A DNA stretch of 64,000 nt from Crassaminicella thermophila (GTDB lineage: Bacteria; Bacillota; Clostridia; Peptostreptococcales; Thermotaleaceae), in NCBI RefSeq assembly GCF_008152325.1, contig NZ_CP042243.1:687026-751025 (forward strand), read 5' to 3'. Shown piece after piece: positions 25,842 to 32,175 of this stretch. The first letter of the stretch is position 1, and each line of letters starts with the position of its first letter. The notes beneath the pieces were generated by a model. The model saw only the letters and a program-made list of their open reading frames with translations. It made no database searches and was not told the origin of the DNA. The position numbers were made by a program, and so were the translations under genes.

Positions 25842-26484
25842 TCATGAAGCGATCCTAAAGCTTTTATTAGATGCAGTTCAAGCTAACATGTTTTCAACAG
25901 AAAAAAAAGAAGATACAGATGAAATTCCAGTTGGTGTTTCAAACCGTCATGTTCATCTTTCACAGGCAGACATGAACTGCTTATTTGGTGAAGGTTATCA
26001 GATGACAAAAATGAAAGATTTGTCACAACCTGGACAATATGCTTGTAAGGAAACAGTAACAATCTGTGGACCAAAGGGTGTCATTGAAAAAGTTAGAATT
26101 CTTGGTCCAGTGCGTAGTAAAACTCAGGTAGAAGTTTTATTAGGAGATTGCTTTAAGCTTGGTGTAGCACCACAGATAAGGCTATCAGGTGATCTACATG
26201 GAACGCCTGGAATAACATTGGTTGGTCCAAATGGTTCTGTTCAAATTACAGAGGGTGTAATTGTAGCACAAAGACACATTCATATGAATTGTGAAGATGC
26301 AAAACGATTAAATGTTTGTGATGGGCAGATAGTCTCAATTGAGGTTAATGGAGCAAGAGGTGGCATTTATAATAATGTTGTTATCAGAGCAAATGATGCT
26401 TCTGCTTTAGAGTTTCATGTTGATGTAGAAGAAGCAAATGCTATGAATATTAATTCATTATCGAAAATTAAAATAACAAAATAA
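25834..26484 (+). CDS. pduL: Phosphotransacylase PduL
   Basis: About 216 residues. It converts acetyl-CoA and phosphate to acetyl phosphate and CoA, recycling CoA within the compartment. The metal-binding histidine motifs of PduL are clear: VGVSNRHVHLS (residues ~33-43) and VAQRHIHMNCEDA (~147-159), each in one of two barrel halves. N-terminal NHEAILKLLLDAVQANMF is an amphipathic helix like the encapsulation peptide of Salmonella PduL. The start lies within the end of the ALDH gene. EutQ-type or other acetate kinase would use its product. Confidence 0.95.
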   Translation: MDNHEAILKLLLDAVQANMFSTEKKEDTDEIPVGVSNRHVHLSQADMNCLFGEGYQMTKMKDLSQPGQYACKETVTICGPKGVIEKVRILGPVRSKTQVEVLLGDCFKLGVAPQIRLSGDLHGTPGITLVGPNGSVQITEGVIVAQRHIHMNCEDAKRLNVCDGQIVSIEVNGARGGIYNNVVIRANDASALEFHVDVEEANAMNINSLSKIKITK

Positions 26485-26788
26485 AAATTTAGGGGGAAAG
26501 AAAAATGAAATATGATGCATTAGGAATGATAGAAACAAAAGGTTTAGTTGGATCTATTGAAGCTGCAGATGCAATGGTAAAAGCTGCAAATGTTTACTTA
26601 GTTGGTAAAGAGCATGTTGGTGGAGGTTTGGTAACAGTAATGGTAAGAGGTGATGTTGGTGCTGTAAAGGCAGCAACAGATGCAGGAGCTGCAGCGGCAC
26701 AAAGAGTTGGAGAATTAATTTCAGTTCATGTTATTCCACGTCCACACATGGAGGTTGAGACAATTTTGCCTAAGGGAGAAAAGAAAGA
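26478..26788 (+). repeat. Direct tandem repeat, copy 1 (BMC-H gene)
   Basis: The block from 26478 to 26788 is repeated at 26828-27138, exactly 350 bases later, with only a handful of substitutions, including the ribosome site. It contains nearly the whole shell gene plus its leader. This marks a recent duplication. Confidence 0.9.
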
Positions 26789-26792
26789 GTAA
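26505..26792 (+). CDS. BMC-H shell protein, PduA type (copy 1)
   Basis: A 95-residue hexameric shell protein, closest to the canonical PduA type: [38 protein letters not shown] (pore loop), [30 protein letters not shown]. It is almost identical to the next gene at both protein and DNA level; differences are Tyr/Ser and Val/Ile near the pore loop and the last few residues. AGGGGGAAAG is the ribosome site. Probably a major facet protein with high dosage. Confidence 0.95.
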   Translation: MKYDALGMIETKGLVGSIEAADAMVKAANVYLVGKEHVGGGLVTVMVRGDVGAVKAATDAGAAAAQRVGELISVHVIPRPHMEVETILPKGEKKE

Positions 26793-26827
26793 AAATTTAA
26801 CTTAAAAAAAGGGATAATTAATCGGAT

Positions 26828-27138
26828 AAAATAAAAATTTAGGAGGAAAGAAAAATGAAATATGATGCATTAGGAATGATAGAAACAAAGGGTTTAGTTG
26901 GATCTATTGAAGCTGCAGACGCAATGGTAAAAGCTGCAAATGTTTCCCTAGTTGGTAAAGAGCATATAGGTGGAGGTTTAGTAACAGTAATGGTAAGAGG
27001 TGATGTTGGTGCTGTAAAGGCAGCAACAGATGCAGGAGCTGCAGCAGCACAAAGAGTTGGAGAATTAATTTCAGTTCATGTTATTCCACGTCCACACATG
27101 GAGGTTGAGACAATTTTGCCTAAGGGAGAAAAGAAAGA
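26828..27138 (+). repeat. Direct tandem repeat, copy 2 (BMC-H gene)
   Basis: Second copy of the 311-base block at 26478-26788. The 39-base stretch between the copies (26789-26827) is unrelated, apart from being A/T-rich. Confidence 0.9.
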
Positions 27139-27151
27139 CGAAAATAAATAG
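26855..27151 (+). CDS. BMC-H shell protein, PduA type (copy 2)
   Basis: A 98-residue duplicate of the preceding shell gene, carrying Ser for Tyr in [16 protein letters not shown], Ile for Val two residues before the pore glycines, and DENK at the end. Its ribosome site is a better match (AGGAGG rather than AGGGGG), so it may be translated more strongly. It is the last gene of the operon; a long perfect hairpin begins at its stop codon. Confidence 0.95.
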   Translation: MKYDALGMIETKGLVGSIEAADAMVKAANVSLVGKEHIGGGLVTVMVRGDVGAVKAATDAGAAAAQRVGELISVHVIPRPHMEVETILPKGEKKDENK

Positions 27152-27193
27152 CAAATAAAGGGTAGATATTATTATCTACCCTTTATTTGCTAT
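27148..27193. terminator. Perfect 21-bp hairpin closing the BMC operon
   Basis: Bases 27148-27168 pair without mismatch with 27173-27193 around a TTAT loop; the stem core is GGGTAGATA/TATCTACCC flanked by A/T-rich arms (ATAGCAAATAAA and TTTATTTGCTAT). It overlaps the end of the last shell gene and sits 20 bases from the convergent response regulator gene, so it probably terminates both operons. Confidence 0.85.
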
Positions 27194-27213
27194 TTGAGCT
27201 TGTTGATAAAGAT

Positions 27214-27978
27214 TTAGTTTTTAAAATTCGATGTATGTATATACTTTCTATAAGATTTAGGAGTCATATTCATATGTGAATAAAATACCCTGTTAAAGTA
27301 TGATGCATCTGAAAAACCACATTCTATTGCAATGCGATAAGCAGGATAATTAGTTTTTTCTAATAACTTACAAGCATGCTTTATTCTAAGATTCATTATA
27401 TATTCAGAAAATGATACACCCATTTCTTTTTTAAAAATACGACTGAAATACTTAGGATTCATAAAGATTTTAGAAGAAACCATTTGTAAAGTGAGTTTTT
27501 CCGTAAAATGTTCATTGATATATTTTATTGACTCTTCTATAAAATATTGACGGCATCTAGGTTCTATAGTTTTTTGATTGGCAGTTTTTTCTACTACAGG
27601 GGATTGTGTTATAGAGGCTAATGTTTTGCAAAAAACTTGTTTAAATACAGCTGGTTTTATAGGTTTTAATAGGTATTCTAAAACTTGCAGGTTGATGGCC
27701 TTTTGTGCATATTGAAAATCAGACCATGCAGATAAAATAATGATAGATGTATTAGGAAGAAATTTTCTAATTTCTTCAATTGCACTCAGACCATCTAATT
27801 CAGGTATCATTATATCCATTATTATAATATTTGGTTGATACTGTTTAGCTAATTTGATGGCTTCAACTCCACTTTGACAAGTTAATAGTGTATCCTTTTT
27901 AGTAAGTTCTTGAAGGACAACGGATTTTAGGAAATCCTGTTCTAGTATTTCATCTTCAACAATTAATACCATGCTCAT
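27214..27978 (-). CDS. AraC-type response regulator (YesN family)
   Basis: About 254 residues. N-terminal receiver domain with acidic pair Glu8/Asp9, phospho-acceptor Asp55 (IIIMDIMIPELDG), Ser/Thr in IILSAWSD and Lys in LLKPIKP; then a short linker and a C-terminal AraC double helix-turn-helix (YINEHFTEKLTLQMVSSKI, FMNPKYFSRIFKKEMGVSF, AIECGFSDASYFNRVFYSHM). The start ATG 27978 has GAGGTG 6 bases ahead. It follows the kinase gene by 5 bases. Facing the choline operon, it most likely activates it in response to choline or a product. Confidence 0.9.
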   Translation of the reverse strand: MSMVLIVEDEILEQDFLKSVVLQELTKKDTLLTCQSGVEAIKLAKQYQPNIIIMDIMIPELDGLSAIEEIRKFLPNTSIIILSAWSDFQYAQKAINLQVLEYLLKPIKPAVFKQVFCKTLASITQSPVVEKTANQKTIEPRCRQYFIEESIKYINEHFTEKLTLQMVSSKIFMNPKYFSRIFKKEMGVSFSEYIMNLRIKHACKLLEKTNYPAYRIAIECGFSDASYFNRVFYSHMNMTPKSYRKYIHTSNFKN

Positions 27979-27983
27979 TGCAA

Positions 27984-29171
27984 TCACCTCACAGTAGGTT
28001 GGGTAGGAATTGTTATGGTAACGGTACTTCCGCTATAATCAGATTTTACAATTTTTAATCCGTATTGCTCACCATAATATTGCTTTAAGCGTTTATCAGT
28101 ACTTCGAAACCCTAAACCTGATTTGTTTTCAGATTGTTGTATTTTTTGTAAAACATCTTTAGAAAAACCATTACCATTATCTATAATAGAAATAATTATA
28201 TCATTTTTATTTTTTTTAGCACATATGCGTATTTTTCCTCCGTCACGCTTTGGAGTAATGCCATGGATAACAGCATTTTCAATTATAGGTTGAATTACCA
28301 TGTTGAGTATCTTATAAGATTTTAGATTATCTGGTACATCAATTTCATATTCTAGGCGATTTTTAAATCTTACTTTTTGTATATATAAATATTTTTCAAT
28401 GTTATCAATTTCAGCTCCTATGGTGTGTAGATTGTGATCTTGTTTTAAATTATATCTAAGCAAATCAGATAGGCAATAGATAAGCTCCTCAGTTGTATGG
28501 GAGTTTTCAAAATATGCAATACGAGCAATACAGTTTAAGGTATTAAATAGAAAATGGGGATTAACTACTAAAGACATATTTTTAGCTTCTAAGTCAATGA
28601 TTTTTTTTTCTAGTATTTCTTTTTCAATAGATAACCTTTCAACATCTAAATATGCATGATTTATGCTTTTTAATAGATCAAGAGAAATATCTTTAGCAAT
28701 CTGTTTACATAATTGTTCATGTATTTTAATTTTATTTGATTCCACTGTTTTTAATGAAGATATGGATTTGGCGATATGCTCTAATTTAGGAAATTTATTT
28801 TCATTAAAGGATTGAATATCAATCATATATTTTTTATATTCATTTTCCTTTAGATATACCTGTAAACCAGCTAGATAACCTAAAGTCTCGTTATTTACTA
28901 CAATAGGCAAAAGGATGTTTTCAAGTCCATATTTACATACGAATCTATTCTCTGTGTCTGGTTTTAATTTGCATCTGTAGTCATGACATACTTGATTTAC
29001 GTTTTCCTGACATATACGGGTACAAAAATCTGGAGATGGTATAAATTCAAATAAAATATTACCATTTGTATCAATTAAAAATAGAGGGATATCTGATAAG
29101 GATAAAATATTACTGTAGCGTGTATATAAATTTGAGTTTATTAATTCCTTAAGTATTTTTTTCTTATACAT
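27984..29171 (-). CDS. Sensor histidine kinase with PocR ligand-binding domain
   Basis: About 395 residues. N-terminal PocR domain (residues ~10-140), with cysteines in FCTRICQENVNQVCHDYRC and FVCKYGLENILLPI, followed by a helical linker, then the LytS/YesM-type kinase core: His206 in NPHFLFNTLN, and ATPase motifs N (MVIQPIIENAVIHG), D (IDNGNGFS) and GLGFRSTDKRL. There are no membrane helices, so it is a cytosolic sensor. PocR domains are found in regulators of propanediol utilisation and other compartment loci, where they are believed to sense small organic molecules. Choline is the obvious candidate signal, by inference. Confidence 0.9.
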   Translation of the reverse strand: MYKKKILKELINSNLYTRYSNILSLSDIPLFLIDTNGNILFEFIPSPDFCTRICQENVNQVCHDYRCKLKPDTENRFVCKYGLENILLPIVVNNETLGYLAGLQVYLKENEYKKYMIDIQSFNENKFPKLEHIAKSISSLKTVESNKIKIHEQLCKQIAKDISLDLLKSINHAYLDVERLSIEKEILEKKIIDLEAKNMSLVVNPHFLFNTLNCIARIAYFENSHTTEELIYCLSDLLRYNLKQDHNLHTIGAEIDNIEKYLYIQKVRFKNRLEYEIDVPDNLKSYKILNMVIQPIIENAVIHGITPKRDGGKIRICAKKNKNDIIISIIDNGNGFSKDVLQKIQQSENKSGLGFRSTDKRLKQYYGEQYGLKIVKSDYSGSTVTITIPTQPTVR

Positions 29172-29245
29172 GCTTTTATTACATCCCTTCTGAATTAGGA
29201 TATATAATAATTAAAAAAATTCTAAAAATGAATTACTTTAATATT

Positions 29246-29274
29246 ATTATAAAGAATAATAATCCAAAAGTAAA
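29246..29274 (-). promoter_or_regulatory. Candidate promoter of the two-component operon
   Basis: On the minus strand TTTACT (29269-29274) and TATAAT (29246-29251) are spaced by 17 bases. The -35 matches at 4 of 6. The shared 13-base motif begins 14 bases upstream of this -35, a normal place for an activator. Confidence 0.4.
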
Positions 29275-29287
29275 TAATGTTGACTTT

Positions 29288-29300
29288 TATGTAACAAATT
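29288..29300 (+). promoter_or_regulatory. Motif TATGTAACAAATT, second copy
   Basis: Identical to the complement of 10564-10576. Reads AATTTGTTACATA toward the kinase gene, preceded by AAAAATT as in the other copy. Possible autoregulation site for the response regulator. Confidence 0.45.
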
Positions 29301-29371
29301 GTAATTTTTCTATTTTTTCTTTTATAAAAGGTATAATTTATTATGATGATAAAGCTAATCTATTAGAATTG

Positions 29372-29380
29372 TGATATAAT
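29372..29380 (+). promoter_or_regulatory. Extended -10 promoter for the choline kinase gene
   Basis: TGATATAAT is a perfect extended -10 (TGNTATAAT). No good -35 lies 17 bases before it, which is usual for extended -10 promoters. It is 61 bases before the chosen start codon. Confidence 0.5.
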
Positions 29381-29441
29381 CATATTACACAAAATACTAT
29401 GAATGAAATCTATAAGTAAAATATGAATGGTGGAAATACTG

Positions 29442-30356
29442 ATGAAAATGGAAGAATTAGTACAAAAAAAACTACGTTTAGTTTTTAATGATGATAATAT
29501 AGTTTTTGATAGGTCTCGTTCTGCAGGTGGACTTACTAACTACAACTATATTATGAATATAAAAGGTATAGAATATGTTGTAAGACAACCTGGTGGTATG
29601 ACCAATCTTATGATTGATAGAAAAAATGAAAAGGTTAATAATACAATTGCATCAGAGTTAGGTTTGAATTCTAAATGTATTTACTTTGATGAGATTACAG
29701 GTATTAAGATTAGTGAGTATATCAAAAATAGTAAAAACATTGCGCAAACTGATCCATCTTCTATAAAAAATCTAAAAGCTGTTTCTAATTTAATGAAAAA
29801 AACCCATACTAGCAAAAAAATTTTTTGTAATTGCTTTGATTGGAAGGTTGAGTTAAATAAGTATGAACAGATTATTAGCAACCTAAGGGGTGGTTTTTTC
29901 TTTGATTATGCTGAATTAAAAAAGCAGTTAATAGATTTTATTAAAAAGAATATAAAAAATACAATTCTTGTACCTTGTCATAATGATACAGTACCAGAAA
30001 ATTTTATTATAGATAATAACGGAAGAATTTATTTAATAGACTGGGAATATTCTGGAATGAATGATCCAAGTTGGGATGTAGCTTCATATATTCTTGAATC
30101 AAAATTGAATGAAGAGGCAATTTTATATCTACTTTTGAATTACTATGGTCAGTTTCCTTCAGCTTCTGAAATATTAAAAATTAAATGCTATATGTTAGCA
30201 CAGGATTTGCTGTGGACCGTATGGGCAATGATTAGACACTATAGTGGAGATGATTTCCTTGATTATTGCCACTTTAGATACGAAAGATTTAGAAAGAATA
30301 TAAAGGAAATAATATTGTCACAAAATTATCCAATTGCTGAAATGGTAAAAAATTAG
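29442..30356 (+). CDS. LicA-type choline kinase (APH fold)
   Basis: About 304 residues. A phosphotransferase of the choline/ethanolamine kinase and aminoglycoside phosphotransferase fold. Motifs: SAGGLTNYNY (substrate and nucleotide loop), YVVRQPGG, the catalytic loop VPCHNDTVPENFII (Brenner HxDxxxxN) and metal-binding LIDWEYSGMNDPSWDVA, which with LTNYNY is typical of LicA. It would make phosphocholine from choline and ATP. ATG 29442 is chosen because GGTGGA is 7 bases upstream. Divergent from the two-component genes and next to the choline-cleaving operon, it suggests that choline is both degraded and used for surface decoration or phospholipid. Confidence 0.8.
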   Translation: MKMEELVQKKLRLVFNDDNIVFDRSRSAGGLTNYNYIMNIKGIEYVVRQPGGMTNLMIDRKNEKVNNTIASELGLNSKCIYFDEITGIKISEYIKNSKNIAQTDPSSIKNLKAVSNLMKKTHTSKKIFCNCFDWKVELNKYEQIISNLRGGFFFDYAELKKQLIDFIKKNIKNTILVPCHNDTVPENFIIDNNGRIYLIDWEYSGMNDPSWDVASYILESKLNEEAILYLLLNYYGQFPSASEILKIKCYMLAQDLLWTVWAMIRHYSGDDFLDYCHFRYERFRKNIKEIILSQNYPIAEMVKN

Positions 30357-30490
30357 TATAATCAACTTCAAAATTAAATATATGTTCATTTTAGGACTAA
30401 ATTTTTGATGGACGATTTTTTATCTCACTTAGAATATTTGTACCCCTTTAAGAATAAGATTTAGTATATTATGAAGGTAAAGGGGGGGCA

Positions 30491-30961
30491 ATGGTGAAAA
30501 GTAAAATTAATTTAGATGCGCTTAATTGGAAGAAGATATTAATTATCCTGATTGTTATAATGGTTATCATAGCTGCTGTATATGCTGTGAAATACTTTGT
30601 AAAGGATGATGATAACGTGTCTTTTGAAGTATTAAGCGAGGAAATGATTCCACAAAAAATTCAAGATATCCTACCAAGATACAAAACTTTAGAAAGAGCT
30701 TTAGCTTGTAAAATAGATGGAGAAATATATGTAATTGTAACAAGAGGAGAAAAGCCTACTGGCGGATATACGGTTGAGATAGATCGGATAGAACTAGTAG
30801 ATGAAGATAATAAAACAAGAATGGTTGTTTATACAACATTTGAAGATCCAAAACCAGGAGATATTGTTACCCAAGTTATTACATACCCTTATGTTGCAGT
30901 AAAGACAGAGTTAAAAGAATTGCCTGATAAAATTGAGCTAAAAGTAAAATATGACGATTGA
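30491..30961 (+). CDS. PrcB-like membrane-anchored protein
   Basis: About 156 residues. One N-terminal transmembrane helix (about residues 14-36), then an extracytoplasmic domain with YVIVTRGEKPTGGYTVEIDRIEL and GDIVTQVITYPYVAVKTEL, the conserved parts of the PrcB C-terminal domain (PF14343). PrcB was described in Treponema as a lipoprotein that stabilises the protease PrtP; in clostridia its partner is unknown. A G-run ribosome site precedes ATG 30491. A single gene ended by a strong hairpin; no protease gene is adjacent. Confidence 0.8.
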   Translation: MVKSKINLDALNWKKILIILIVIMVIIAAVYAVKYFVKDDDNVSFEVLSEEMIPQKIQDILPRYKTLERALACKIDGEIYVIVTRGEKPTGGYTVEIDRIELVDEDNKTRMVVYTTFEDPKPGDIVTQVITYPYVAVKTELKELPDKIELKVKYDD

Positions 30962-30970
30962 TGTATAAAT

Positions 30971-31014
30971 TGGCAATGGTCTGTATTCTTGAATACAGGC
31001 CATTGCCATTATTT
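30971..31014 (+). terminator. Terminator after the PrcB-like gene
   Basis: An 18-bp stem with one G-T pair: TGGCAATGGTCTGTATTC (30971-30988) against GAATACAGGCCATTGCCA (30991-31008), loop of two bases (so the inner pairs open), then TTATTTA. Confidence 0.8.
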
Positions 31015-31086
31015 ACATAGATGATTTTAAAGAATTTTGTCGAATAGTTATAAAGGTTAACATAATCAATATAGGAGGTTTATAAA

Positions 31087-32064
31087 ATGAAATTTAAAAA
31101 GCTATTTATTTCTAGCATTTTAGGAACGAGTTTATTTTTAGGGAGTATGGGTATTTCTTATGGACAAAATTTAACATATACAGTACAGAGTGGAGATGTA
31201 TTTTGGAAGATTGCTCAAAAATATAATGTATCTACAAAAGCTTTAATGGAAGCAAATAATGCTGATGAAAATACCATTATATATCCAGGACAGAGTTTGA
31301 TTATTCCTAGTAATGAAAAAATTCATATTGTAAAGCCTGGAGATACTTATTGGATTATTAGTCAAAAATATGGGGTTAGTTTTAAGGAACTACTTAAATA
31401 CAATGGAGCAGATGAAAACACATACTTAGATATTGGACAAGCAGTAAAGATCCCTTCAGATTCTCAAAAACCATATGTTACTTATATTACCCATACAGTA
31501 AAGAATGGAGATGATTTTTGGAAGTTATCACTTCAATATGGGATTCCTATGTATGAGCTTTTAGAAGTAAATGGAATGGATGAAAATACATGGTTGACTA
31601 TTGGACAAAAGATCAGAATACCTGTTCACCATGTTCCTATAAAACCAACACCTGCAAATAAATATGGAGAGTATTTGGATTGGTGGACAGAAGCACAATA
31701 CGTTTTACCTATTGGTGCAAAATTTACATTAGTTGATTTTGAAACAGGAAAAAGATGGAATATGAAAAGGACTATTGGTGCAAATCATGCAGATTGTGAA
31801 CCTTTAACAAAAATAGATGCTGCTATTATGAAAGGAGTATGGGGTGGACAATTTAGTTGGGAGAGAAGAGCTGTAATAGTTGAATATAATGGAAGAAAAA
31901 TTGCAGCATCTGCAGCGTCTATGCCTCATAGTATTCAATATATTAATGATAATAATTTTAATGGACATATGGATGTTCATTTTGCAAATAGTACAAGACA
32001 TAAGGATGGCAAAATTGATTGGGAACATCAAAAAAATATTAAGATAGCAGCAGGGATAAAATAA
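31087..32064 (+). CDS. Secreted protein with three LysM domains and an unclassified C-terminal domain
   Basis: About 325 residues. Signal peptide (MKFKKLFISSILGTSLFLGS, cleavage after SYGQ or near). Three LysM repeats for peptidoglycan binding: TYTVQSGDVFWKIAQKYNV, IHIVKPGDTYWIISQKYGV and THTVKNGDDFWKLSLQYGI. All contain the unusual DxxW where most LysM domains have a Leu. The last ~130 residues (EYLDWWTEAQYVLPIGAKF, HADCEPLTKIDAAIMKGVWG, RRAVIVEYNGRKIAASAASM, NGHMDVHFANSTRHKDG) form a separate domain with invariant-looking His, Cys, Asp; I do not assign a function. Possibly wall-modifying. It is flanked by terminators. Confidence 0.8.
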   Translation: MKFKKLFISSILGTSLFLGSMGISYGQNLTYTVQSGDVFWKIAQKYNVSTKALMEANNADENTIIYPGQSLIIPSNEKIHIVKPGDTYWIISQKYGVSFKELLKYNGADENTYLDIGQAVKIPSDSQKPYVTYITHTVKNGDDFWKLSLQYGIPMYELLEVNGMDENTWLTIGQKIRIPVHHVPIKPTPANKYGEYLDWWTEAQYVLPIGAKFTLVDFETGKRWNMKRTIGANHADCEPLTKIDAAIMKGVWGGQFSWERRAVIVEYNGRKIAASAASMPHSIQYINDNNFNGHMDVHFANSTRHKDGKIDWEHQKNIKIAAGIK

Positions 32065-32068
32065 AAGA

Positions 32069-32099
32069 AACGCTCCTATGAAATGGAGTGTTTTTTTTT
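32069..32099 (+). terminator. Terminator after the LysM gene
   Basis: AACGCTCC (32069-32076) pairs with GGAGTGTT (32085-32092), with one G-T pair, followed by eight or more T. A textbook intrinsic terminator. Confidence 0.85.
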
Positions 32100-32175
32100 A
32101 TGAAAAAATTTAATTTTTATATGCATACATAAGAGGGTATATAAAAATTAAAACTAAGATGAGGAGGTATGATAG

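Larger units (their letters stand above)
29172..29441. other. Divergent promoter region of the two-component operon and choline kinase
   Basis: A 270-base A/T-rich gap. It includes a candidate minus-strand promoter (29246-29274), the shared motif (29288-29300) and an extended -10 promoter for the plus-strand gene (29372-29380). No open reading frame is convincing. Confidence 0.6.

Noticed and set aside
26478-27138. Tandem BMC genes as an assembly artefact
   Set aside because: The copies differ at several bases, including ribosome site and protein ends, and the 39-base linker is unique, so a true duplication is more likely; read data would settle it.
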